Shown: in pieces, positions 35,390 to 46,565 of the stretch
How positions within the stretch are numbered: position 1 is the stretch's first letter
How the letters are laid out: each line of letters opens with the position of its first letter
NCBI RefSeq assembly: GCF_026230105.1
Contig: NC_079474.1
Coordinates: forward strand, 9,930,187 to 9,994,186
Direction: 5' to 3'
DNA: 64,000 nt
DNA from: Diorhabda sublineata
Lineage: Eukaryota; Arthropoda; Insecta; Coleoptera; Chrysomelidae
Made by a program: the position numbers and the translations under genes
The notes under the pieces: model-generated
Database searches by the model: none
The model's input: the letters and a program-made list of their open reading frames with translations, nothing else
Told to the model about the DNA's origin: nothing

Positions 35390-37345
35390 TTTTTATAGAT
35401 CCCAATTCTAATAATCCAGATGATTCAAATGTTGGACGAGTTACTTTACGAATCACAAAATGATGCCAAAAATGAGCAACAAGAAAGCCAAGGACTGAGT
35501 AAACCAGTTTACGCGAGTTTTTAGTGAAAATCAAAATCTTATAAAGAGAAGGGAACTTTTAATTCATTTTCACAGCAATGGGGAGCACTACGTGAAATGC
35601 AAATGTTGTTTTTCATTTCCTGACGTTGTAAAGCAGAATTAATCTAATAATAAGCAAGCACCCATTACATCAGAAATGCAATTGTAGAGGAACACATGAA
35701 AAGTGAGGTGCACAAATAATGTCTCAAAGATTACTTGCAGTCAAAACTAAAACCTCTTAAAACATGAGAAGACTCCCATTGGTCGTTGCTTAGCTGAAAC
35801 TAATTCTTTATTAGCTAAAAAAATTGGAAATCTACTGATCCACGCGTATGGGAGCGCGAAAAAATTGACTCTTTCAGCAAACACTTTTCCAGCCATAGTT
35901 TTGATGAGTTCTTTGGGCGAAAATTATTATTTAAATGATACTACTGCAGTTTTAAACCAGGACTTTAACTTTCATTATGTCAATCCAAGCACAGTTAAAA
36001 ACTTTTTGTTAAATGTGATAGACCAAATTTGGAACGTACTATGAATAAAACATTAGCTATTCAATAACGTTGTGATGGATCAGTAGACAGAACACAAGTT
36101 GTTAAAATTCACACTGGCTAAAACTATTTCTCTAGATAGCACTGATGAGCTTTATTTTCTTGGCGCATCTGAATTACAAGAACGGTGTGCAAAAGGACTT
36201 CTCAATGCTATTATAAATGAATGAATTGGATCAGAAAAGTTAGCAAACATTATGAAAAATATCTCGTCACTGGTTAAGGATGGAGCCTCCGTGAATACAG
36301 GAGAAAACAATGGTCTGTGGTGTCTTTTTGAAGAATTTGTAAAAAGTCTAACTCCCGAAGAATACTGTTATTTACCACCAATTCTGAAAATATGGTGTGC
36401 TGTGCACAAGTAAAATAATTATTTGCATCCACATATTAAATAATTTCACTAACTATAAATACAGTATAAAAATTTGATACTTTTTATGTCTAAATTATCC
36501 TTGGGGCTCAACGATTTAAAATGTACATGAGATAAGAAAGATAATCAAAGAATCATCTTCGATTGCTTCTTTCTTTCACGTAAGTGCCTTACGCAAAAAG
36601 AAACTCAAGGATATTATATGCTGGCTATCATAAATATTTTACGTTTATTATCATATTTAGCTTATATATTAGAAGTATACTCAAGATATCAGCAAAATCT
36701 TCAAAGAGATACGACCTCGTTATTAGATATGACGAAGTACACGAATCAACTGTGTAAGAGGTTGAAAGAATTGGAAACGAAACCTCTTGCTGGTGGTTAG
36801 GTAGCAGCTTTGAATGTACAAATTGAAACGAAGTTTTTACTTTGAAAGGAATCCAGTTAACAGAGATGAAACGTTCAGTTAAACATAATTTGTACGTGTC
36901 TGAGAGAAAAAATATTGAAGCTATATGTTTTGAAGCTTTAGAATCGTTGATAAATTATACACATGAAAGGTTCTATTAAGACCAGATTACTGTGCAAATA
37001 TAAAAGCAGTTTACATTGTTTGATCCATCTTTGATCATTGAAAACTTGCATAAAATGATAGCTAAAGAACTAAATTTTTCCAACTTATCTATGGAGTATA
37101 ATGAAATAATTGACATGGAATTACACACACTCTAAAAGATGTAATAAAAAAATTAATCAAACTAGATAATTCTCCAAATATTACCAAAGTGTTTTCACGG
37201 ATTTTAGTTGCCAAGCCTCACGTTAAAAATTGTATTAAGGCCAAGGATCAGGATTGCTTTCAAGGGATCTTTGATTCTACTTCTACGGAGTCATCAGAAC
37301 ACAAGAATGTTAAAGAACCAGCGTTGAAGGTTCGTCGTTTCTAAT
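35390..37345 (+). mobile_element. Degenerate hAT-like (KIAA1586-type) transposase
   Basis: Plus-strand pieces in order: short Cys-containing stretch VKCKCCFSFPD (zinc-finger-like); LLAKKIGNLLIHAYGSAKKL; FTLAKTISLDSTDELYFLGA; NIMKNISSLVKDGASVNTGE then NNGLWCLFEEFV; ILKIWCAVHK; a helical stretch at 36618-36800 ending LKELETKPLAGG; and finally VFSRILVAKPHVKNC, like the C-terminal hAT dimerisation box. The DGASVNTG...GLW and IWCAVH motifs are typical of this arthropod hAT-related family. At least six stops or shifts. Confidence 0.65.
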
Positions 37346-37349
37346 TTTT

Positions 37350-38000
37350 TATTATTGTGTTGATTTCGTGACTATTCATTACTATATAATACTGTAAGTA
37401 ACTCAATCGTGATTTGATGGTAGTCAATATTTATTGAAAAAGAGAGTCTAGTCAAATATGTGAATCATATATTATAGTTTTCAAGAAATGAAGTGTAATA
37501 AAGATAGTAGTGTACAGAATATATACGTTATAGTATTATTTTTCTTTTAAATACAAAATGAGTTCAAATTTCAGAGCTACCCTTTTTGGTTTCAGAATTA
37601 CCGGTTTTCGCAGAACTACCCATTAGATAGAACGAATTCTATTTTAAAAAATACAAAATTTCAACTCTTTCCACTCTTTTCATTTTAAAATCCGTTTGTT
37701 TGGTTCGCAAATTCTTTCACAACTGAACTGAGAGACCCACTCATAGTTACCCTACTAGAAGAAAAAATTTGGACGTTCACCTCTGATCTGATAAAAAATT
37801 CCATCATCTTCAATGCCAAAATATTATTTAATCAACTACCTTAAAATTGAACGTGGCAGCTACATTTAATAAGTTCCGGACTAAGATATCAATATTGTAT
37901 TATAATTATTATTAAACCAAATTGCTATTTTATATTAACTAATATAAAATTGTGGAAATAGAAAAAAAATAAGAGTGCCGGAATAACAATAGAAGTAATT
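37350..38000. other. Intergenic, no recognised feature
   Basis: AT-rich; nothing assigned. Confidence 0.5.
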
Positions 38001-38004
38001 TAAT

Positions 38005-38200
38005 GTGGTTGGAGGGGTTCTTCGGAATCGGATGTTCAGCATGTTGAGAAAAATGTGGGTACTAGAAGAAATGCCAAGCCAATGGAACAACGCAATTATT
38101 CGCCCCATACATAATTTCTTTCTGAAAAATGTTAAATGGAAACATGCAGTTTTAATTTAGGAATATAAAAGTAGAATAAATTAGCAACAGAATAGCGAAA
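38005..38200 (+). mobile_element. Short LINE reverse-transcriptase scrap
   Basis: The plus strand reads MLRKMWVLEEMPSQWNNAII then RPIHNFFLKN, matching the box ...IW..E.mP..Wn.AiI.PI.KKG early in LINE reverse transcriptases. The Lys-Lys-Gly is replaced and the frame is lost after this. Confidence 0.5.
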
Positions 38201-38639
38201 ACCACATGTCGATATCTTTTTCGTATCACGAGATATGTGTAAATTTTAAGCATTTTCCTTTAACATAAATTACTCCGGGTTGACTGAACGGATTTTAACA
38301 TTTTTTGACTCCTCAAAATTGTCTTTCCTTGTTCTATTAATAATATTATGTCAATATTACTTATGCTGTCGCCTGGAAACTGCGTTATGGAAGTTAAAAT
38401 GGAAAGATATAGCATATAGGCCGTATAAGGGTGCCCAAAATATATGTTTAGTGGCAATTTACTACAATATATACTAACTTGCGTCACTGAGGAATTATAG
38501 GGCAACACCTTAATCTAGAGCTTTTGTACTCTTGTAATTTTTCAGAAAACTTTGTCATTTCCAAGGAAAAGCTGAATAACCAAAGAAAAAACTAGAAACA
38601 AGTCAAAAGCTGGTTAGGTTTTTGTGAAGGAAACTGTAC

Positions 38640-39150
38640 AAGAAGCGCGGAATAATAGTCAAAGAAGTTTGCTAATCGCCTGGTTCCTCACAGGAAGACA
38701 TTTTATAATGTTAAAAGGCGGACTCAATAAACAGGAAAGTTTCATGGAGAATGTTCTGTTCATATGAGTCTGCGAAACCTATTTTGGATACCACATGCTC
38801 AAAAAGTACAAGAGTTGTTACCTCAAACCTTGGTTTACGTTACTCGTAGGGGTAGTACAAGTATGCGTAACTATCATGAGTATTAAGATGAAAACACTCA
38901 TATAAGTTCAAGATGAATGTTTGGATTGACCTTATCTATCATGTTTGATTGGATCAATTATTTCACTAAATCGGCTAACTAGTCAAACTCATTCAGAGTT
39001 GCTCCAGAATTGTCTTCCGCATTTATTTGAAGTTTTACCGTTACAATTGAAATTGGAACATAGGTTTATGCATAAAGGAGCACCACCTCAATTTAATGTC
39101 AATGTAAGAGACTTTTTAAGTCACCAATAATTGAAATAAATAACATTGTT
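38640..39150 (+). mobile_element. Mariner-like (DUF4817 type) transposase remnant, C-terminal half
   Basis: Degenerate start (STSMRNYHEY, ENTHIS), then a good stretch in one frame: IISLNRLTSQTHSELLQNCL, PHLFEVLPLQLKLEHRFMHK followed by GAPPQFNVNVRDFLSHQ. The middle catalytic Asp of the HDGAPPHF box is Lys here. It breaks off before the RSPDL box. Confidence 0.75.
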
Positions 39151-39154
39151 GAAC

Positions 39155-40300
39155 TTTGAAAGAGACAAAGTTTTATCGTAAAACTAAAAGAATAGAACAA
39201 GTTCTAGAATTAAATTATGCATAGTATAAAAACATCTGTGAAGTCATTCCTAATGAACCCTACAGAATGGTTCAATCGCCTTCTATTTACCATTACTTCT
39301 TGGTATGAAGGTAAATGGCCCCTAATCGTCAAATTTTAGGCTCCCCTATACCCATATACTCTGTGTTGTTTCTTATGCGAAACACCCTGCGTATGCGCAT
39401 ACTTCAATTTCTTAGCATATAAATCGGAGCCTTAGATGTAGCACATAATTCTTACATAACAAGACTCTTTGCAGTAGTTGCAGTTCGCTGATCAGAACAA
39501 ACACAGAAACGTTTGAAAATACAGGATCTGTGATACGAGAAGAAGCTCTAACCCTACCTAGGTTCCAACCATCTCACACACACACACTGATACTTTCGAT
39601 CAAACCTCTAACAATCGAGAAAATTCTTTTGGATCAACTCCACATTCTCATCGCCGAAGAAGAACGACTGCAATCAGAACCCATCATTTCACAAAAGGCA
39701 GATTCTACACAATAATAAGATTGTACAAACTCCGAATACTTCTACACAAGATTTCGAAAGAGCCAGAAATCCAACAAGATACACAACCATTACAACTAGT
39801 TTTGTTCGTCCCTTACAAAACTTCCTCGGGGGATGGAGAAGTTACAGTTCGCTGACCCATGATTCATATATGGTATTGAACTTCGAATTTTCATAACAAA
39901 TATATTGCTGATTGCTGATCCACAATTCAACAAATATTTTATTAAACTGATGATCTTGCTGAACTACATATTTTTAATTTATAGTTGCACCTATTTTTGT
40001 ACATAAGACCTATCGATAACACTGGCCCACAAGATTTTCGTAACATAGGCGAGACCTTTATTTTTAAAATACCCGTCCAATAATAGAAAAAATATTTATT
40101 AAGCCTTAACACGTACCACTTTTCAATATCTTAATCATCCCTGTTTACATTAGCAAGTAGGTAATTTTATAAAGGGGCGGTTAATATAGATGAATTTTAT
40201 GGTCGAAAAAATACCTAAACTGTATTATTTGGAATAAAAAACATAAAAATAACATTAAAAATTAGTATTCTGTTGAGTTTCACAGTGGTGAAACGTCAAA
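39155..40300. other. Intergenic, no recognised gene
   Basis: cgaaacaccctg near 39380 looks like the outer end of a transposon inverted repeat. A 61-codon frame at 39530-39715 (+) with a short (CA)n is unrecognised; the stretch 39400-39850 could be an old LTR but no partner copy is present. Confidence 0.4.
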
Positions 40301-40305
40301 AAGGA

Positions 40306-41321
40306 ATTCTTGATAAAACTCGATACTGTGTACCGTTTTCGGAATATTTTGATTTGACAATTATTAAGTAATACCGATGTCGGTTGATAAAGTTATTAAG
40401 TATTATTATCTATTAATCTATTAATTAGTGAGCATTATGTGAATTAAAAATTTTTTGTTGCGTTAATAAGACCCCATCGATAAAACGGATAGATTTTAAA
40501 AAATTGACTGATGACTTTCCTTTCTTGTAACGTTTCATAAAAAAATCTAGTCTAATCAGTATAGGATCTTGTTTTGCAAAGTTAAATAACTATAGGCACT
40601 GAGCTATTGGAGGCCTTAGTATGAAACAAACAACTCATACTAAGGCCCCCAATGCTGAGTACCCATAATAATTTAACTTTGAATTTCACACGGCAATAGC
40701 ATTTTCCCTGAGTTTGCCTTGGAAAACTGTCATTCATTGATAGTTATGACGTTGAGTCAATAATAATTACATTTCTGAAACCGGAAGATTTAACGCTAAA
40801 CGAGCAAAGATCTGTATTTTTTATGCATGATGGAGCTCCACTGCACTTTGATAGAAAGTGTGATAATTGGTTGAATAACCATTTTCCGAATCGATGGATT
40901 GGTAGGGGTGCATAAGTTCCAATTAATTGACCTCCTGGATCATGTGATATCAATCCCTTGGATTAGACAGTTTGGTAGCACCTTAGAGAAAAAGTTTATG
41001 CTACAGAAGTAAATTTACCTCAAGAATTGAAAGACAGAATTCAACGTCACTTTAAAGACCTCATAGCTGACTCCTAACCGTTTAGAAGATTCTTTAGAAA
41101 AAAGGATAAACTTGTGTATTCGTGAAAACGGAGGACATTTTGAACATCTACTCTTATTGAATTCTATTTTATGTTATAAGCCTTTTTAAAAATTTTCATC
41201 TTGTGATTTTTTGTTTAATCAGTACATTTATCATTACTTCATACCAGGATCGGCTATTATTTCATAATTTTAAAATCAAAATATTCCTAAAACGAAACAC
41301 TGCATCAAGTTTTATCAAGAG
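40306..41321 (+). mobile_element. Mariner-like element with ~95-bp terminal inverted repeats
   Basis: Left arm from 40306 (ttcttgataaaactcgatac...) pairs with the right arm ending at 41321; similarity extends inward to about 40405 and 41228. Between them, plus-strand transposase remnants read FMHDGAPLHFDRKCDNWLNN, HFPNRWIGRGA, then with stops PPGSCDINPLD, HLREKVYATEVNLPQELKDR. The middle Asp in HDGAP is intact; the upstream catalytic half is missing and replaced by a 105-nt hairpin. A second, inverted copy is at 14104-14640. Confidence 0.75.
40577..40681. repeat. Long imperfect hairpin (48/47-nt arms, 10-nt loop)
   Basis: Arm 40577-40624 and arm 40635-40681 are reverse complements with about 41 of 48 positions paired and one bulge. 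The best block, ggccttagtatga, is perfect next to the loop aacaaacaac. Size and pairing resemble a microRNA precursor or a palindromic transposon insertion. Confidence 0.8.
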
Positions 41322-41389
41322 TACGTTTTTGGTGTGAAATTAAATGATGTTCAAAGTTATCTTCAATACTACTTGGTACTGAACAAACA

Positions 41390-42635
41390 CCAAATATTTT
41401 TTCAGTTTGCTATCTATCATTAAGACATACCCTATGTATATTTGGGTTTCCTTAGTAATAACTAATAAGTTGTTTTTGTTTAAACTTGATAAAAGATAAA
41501 TGGTTTCTTCAAAATGCTGCGCCTATTCAGTGATTCTATTCAATGCGTTAAATTTATTGAGATTTCAAATGTTTTTTTGGTTTTTGTAGGCAATTAAATT
41601 GGTGTACAGTTTAGCAGCCATCGTTTCAAATATGAAATGAAGAGACTATGGCTTTTACATGTCCAATTCGAGAAGATTTACTTTTCAATGAAGATGTAAC
41701 TTCATTGTGGAAATAAGAAACATTTTTTATTCTTAAAATTATATTTGTTTAACTTTACACAAGTAGTTTCCAATGTTTGCATGTGTCAAATTTATGAAAC
41801 AAAAAATTCATTATCACACGGCTTCTACTAGAATCTACCATGAAAAATTTTTGAACTAACGTGGTAACCTTTTCGGACAATTTTCAAGAGGCATATATGC
41901 AATCGGATGCAGCAAAATTGTCAATTTCCTGCAAATCTTACATTTACTACCACAGATGTCATTTTGATTTTGTATTGTTTCTTTACATGTGTAATACACA
42001 TAGAATCGGTTGTCCGACAAAAATATTGGGGCTTTCCCATACCATTTGAATTTTTGAAATTGATAATAGGTATGTTCTATGACACTGAATTGGAAGAACA
42101 GGGAGATGGCCAATGGGGGTGTTGCCGATATGAGGAAGTTTCCAGAGGGCTTACAAGAAGTAGAAGAACTCTCTAGATGGTTTGCAAAGAATGACGGTAG
42201 CGTTTACGTGGGTTATGCAAAAATTATTCACTATATTTGTAATACATATCTCGATAGAAAAAGTAAATGTGTCCATCAGTAAATTAAAATGATGATGTTA
42301 CATGTGAAGGATTACGAAAAGAATAAAATATTGAAAACCTTTTATTATCTCATTATAAAAGCATCATATAAAAATAATACATTTGATAGTGCACACACAC
42401 ATACATTGCTTTTATAAAAAAAATATTTTGGCTTGGAGTGTTCTAAAGGTGAATCCAATCCATAAATAAGTAGATGTAATTTTCCCGTCCTTCAATATAA
42501 ACCATATCCGCATTAGATGCTTCATCATATTACCAAATTGATGTAGAGGTGTCACATTCTTGTTTGAGTTACGCCAGTCGATGACTATTTAGTTGGTTGT
42601 AATTATTTATACAGTCTGAACATTCGCATTAATAA
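41390..42635. other. Intergenic, unassigned frames
   Basis: Overlapping frames at 41861-42282 on both strands (up to 89 codons) have no recognisable domain; 42079-42282 (+) is hydrophilic and could be an old coding scrap. A short CA-rich run lies near 42393. Confidence 0.4.
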
Positions 42636-42639
42636 TGTA

Positions 42640-44110
42640 TTACAGGTTATCGGAAAATTCATTTCCATGTAATATAAGATAGTAAGCTGAAACGTCATTT
42701 GATATTGATTCATCAGTCTCAAATTCTATTCTTAAAACAATGCTACCAAATTGGATAACTTCTTTTTGTTTTAAACAATCAATGCGCACAAAAGTATCAC
42801 TTATCGAGTAAAATTAGGTTGGTTGATTTGAAGATGGTCATAGGAATATTGAGAATTGGCCAACATCTTATACAAGAAGGCAAATCTAAATTTAGATCGT
42901 GATATGGATATCTTTCTAAATCGAGAAATATACGCAAGTTTGTCAGTTTGTAATGATCAATTTTACTTATATCCTTTATAATTGAGGCGTTTCTTACAAA
43001 AATGACCATTGACCTAAAATTCGGATTTCGCGGTTTAAATTGACACTTATAAATCAGGGGCCACATGTTTGACCTGAAAAGTCAGAATCTACAAAAAGAA
43101 CTGTAGTATGAATTTACAGCTGCCAAAAGATCAAGTAATTCTACAAAAACAGCCATAGTTCAACCGAATTCCCGCAAAAAGCGCCATTGTCTCGGTCTGT
43201 TTGATTAGTAAGCATGGTAATGATATACAAACATTGAAATTGCCATTTGCATCAACCAACACCTTTTCACTCTTCATTTTTGGAAACCATCCTTGGATGA
43301 ATCTATTACGACACCGTTTAACTCATATCTAAGCTCATGCGAAATAAAAATGCGAAAGCTTTGTTGATAAATATCCTGAATGGGCATTCGAATCAATCAT
43401 TATAGTTCAATTTACCAACCCGATATGTGTGAAATTGGAATGGCTCAATAGTGGTATGGATGAAGGTTTCATCAGTAGGATATTGGTACTTTAAATCCGA
43501 GAGATTTCAACAATTGTCTATTTTTGGTTGTGTGTAGTGTCTCCGATTCCATCAAACTGATACCTCTAGCAGAAATGGAGGGTCTTTTATTATTTTTAGT
43601 GAAATGTGGATAATCAAATTTTAAGACCATACTTTTCTGATGTGTAAAGTAACAGCTATTTCTTCACCTTGAAAATTAATGAGATTTCTCAATTGATAAA
43701 TGATTTTTACTTTGATTTTGTTGATCGTCTGATGTCGAAATACAAGCTATTTTGCGCTGACTCTACTATTTTATAACCGCTAGGCGCTGTTGGAAAAAAT
43801 TGGTTGATAATATGCACAGGATTTCCGTTCAAATATGATCCGGCTTCACCTTAAAAATATTCACCAGTTGGTCTGAAACATGTCTCATGTTTGGTTGAAG
43901 AGTATCTTTTGAGAAACCAAGCAAAGAACCTATGGTGTTGTCTAATTGAAATGATGTGAAGTAATTGCTCTGCACAAACACTTTTGAAGTATTTATATCC
44001 GGTGTTATTTCAATAAATGCATCTGTCTTTATGCTTTTCATATGATTGTGCACGACTTTAGCTATATCTTTCAATTCATATGCGCCAAGCGGTATATTAT
44101 GAAGGAAAAA
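42640..44110 (-). pseudogene. Broken endogenous viral / Maverick-like structural gene cassette
   Basis: On the minus strand, three consecutive pieces occur in a fixed order. The first (about 44110-43640) includes the 81-codon frame 44074-43829. The second is a short basic product starting near 43635. The third is a longer protein whose ends are recognisable near 43470-43330 and in the 89-codon frame 43066-42797 and beyond to 42640. The order and motifs recall clustered structural-type genes found in many arthropod genomes and attributed to Polinton/Maverick- or adintovirus-like elements. Each piece is interrupted by frameshifts and stops, and the third has large gaps. No polymerase, integrase or terminal repeats were seen beside it. 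Family assignment is from memory and tentative. Confidence 0.45.
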
Positions 44111-44344
44111 TTGTAAAATTTATAGCTCTGTTTTGTAAATTCTAATAAAACTACAAATAATTTAATTGCTAACTGCTACATATTTTTCAGATGAAAAACT
44201 GAGGAAAAAATAAAATAAAATAAAAATATAAATAAGCAAATTGTCAATGTCAATATCATATTTTGGTTCGAAAGTAGTCGAAACATCAAAATTTTCATCT
44301 ATCTTTCAAAAATTATTGAAAAAAACTAATAAAAAAACCTATAA

Positions 44345-44662
44345 TCAAGACGATTGAAAAACAAACATATATAAAAGGTTCCAGAAATAAGGAACTGAAG
44401 AAATATAAATATATTTATATTCCTCATTGGTAGCAATCGGAGTATTCACAAAAAAGAGCTGACTAAGCGAGTTGTTGGTTTCGAATTCATCCTTATTTGA
44501 ACCATCAGCAGCCAATGTCAAATTACCCTTTACAACATCCGGAACCTTTTGATGCTTCAGCAGTAAGGTGATTTGTCTTTTCCAACGCGACCAGTTGCTT
44601 TGATACTCCAATTTCTCAATAGAAGACATGAAATCAAATGATTCTGACGTGCTCATGATCAA
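44345..44662 (-). mobile_element. Copia-like gag N-terminal fragment
   Basis: 105-codon frame: after a short leader it reads SSIEKLEYQSNWSRWKRQIT, LLLKHQKVPDVVKGNL, the Trp-containing start of a Ty1/copia gag (LxGxxNYxxWKxxMxxxL). It is cut short; no protease, integrase, RT or LTR was found next to it. Confidence 0.55.
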
Positions 44663-45502
44663 CTATCACATAATCACTCACCAGTTCACAAAACAAGCTT
44701 GATTAAGACAGGTCCATGTATTCAACTCCTACACTTCGTGTAATTCTGGGCCCATAACCTCTTGGATTAAATTCAAATTAAAATTGAACGTCAATGCCAC
44801 AAAAAAAATATAGTTACAGAAACGTGTCCGTGAAATCAATATTCAAATGGTAAGTCCATTATTGTTATCTTGTATTTGAATAAGTTGTCATTGTCATCGA
44901 AATAAGCAAGTAAATATATAATACTAAATCATTGCAAATATGATGTAAATAATTTTATAAATAATAATATCATTATATACTTATATAACTGAGTGTTTCA
45001 GTTCACTTGAATGTAAATGGAAAGCAGCTAGTGTATTCAAAAATTTGTAAATAGTATTAACCAGTGATAAATTTTGTCCTAAGATCTTTAAATTTTTTCA
45101 AATTATTTTGAAAAACGTAATAAACAGTTTATTATTATTATTATTGTGTAACTGTCGATGGATCAATACGAAATCGGAAAAATTTCAGAATTTTTTAAAA
45201 AACTATTCGGTTTTCTGCCAAAAAATTAAAGATAATATAGGTATATAGTGAACGCATGTAAAAAATTTTTACTTATAATCTAATATAATAATAATATAAA
45301 CAAATTGTGCATACATAACAACTGGAAATGAATATTTTAAAATCAAATAACCTTCCTAACCACCAGTAGTATATTGCTGTAGAAATTGTTGAAACAGACA
45401 ACTGTAACAGAAGAGGGAGGAGTACACCCAAAGTCCTAAATCCGCTTAACCAATAACACACTGTTAAATTAGTGACTTGTAACTTGATGTTATAGCATTG
45501 CA

Positions 45503-45563
45503 ATGATGGCGACCCATTATATTTTGTTTTGTTTACCGTTTGTGTTTATGTTGGTGCAACATA
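45503..45563 (+). CDS. Lac: Lachesin exon 1 (signal peptide)
   Basis: ATG ATG GCG opens a hydrophobic signal peptide; the exon ends with one base of the next codon before the donor gtaagt. The first of two tandem ATGs is taken as the start. Confidence 0.88.
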
Positions 45564-46490
45564 GTAAGTGAAGAATTTGCATATTTGAAAATTGCTTATT
45601 AAAAAATATAGAGAATTTTCATAGTCTATCTATTAGAGACTTGAGAAACATATCTTACGGATGACGCTTTCATTAATATTATAATAAATAAAATGATATC
45701 ACTTTATTATTAACGTTTAGTTTGACGATAGGTTACACCCATAATTATACAACAGCTTTAATTTCTAAAAATTTGTTACCTGATTGCTATTTATTTCGGG
45801 TTTTACTTACTATGCCTATAAGAAATTTATTAACGACCTTTTATTTGATTATTTGGAAAGCTAATGAAATATTTAATTGATAAGTTAATGTATGTAATAT
45901 TAATAATTTTTAGTACCTAATAAGTTGATAAATAATGTATATGTATCTTATTAACAAATAGATCATAAAAATAAAATAGTATTTCAACTTAGTTTAGATT
46001 TTTGGAATATATTGAACAATGCTGGTAATTAAAATTAGTAGTTCATCTAAGTTGGAATTTGTTGAACACACTATTTACTATCACACTACATCACATAATA
46101 ATTTTCAATTGCATTATCATTCAAGATCATAAAGAATTCAGACACAATATCTTGTTGTATTAGTTTTTGATATATTTGTATTATTTCTGGATTATAGATT
46201 ATGCTCAGAGGTCCCCAACAATATCGTATATAACTCAAACTCAAATCAAAGATATTGGTGGTACAGTAGAGCTTCTGTGTTCTGTACAATATACTCAGGA
46301 GTATTCTGTGATATGGATGAAAGTTGACAAAACACAAACGTCTCTCAGTTTACCAATTTCTACAGGTAGTTCACTGATTTTACACGATTCAAGATTTTCA
46401 TTGAGATATGATCCTGTAAGTACTCAACTAATTAATATTTCTTTGATGAATATTAAATTTGAAATATTTAATTACACATTAACAGATTGT

Positions 46491-46565
<75 letters not shown>

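Noticed and set aside
39400..39850. Possible LTR or viral leader
   Set aside because: No second copy, primer-binding site or coding neighbour supports it.
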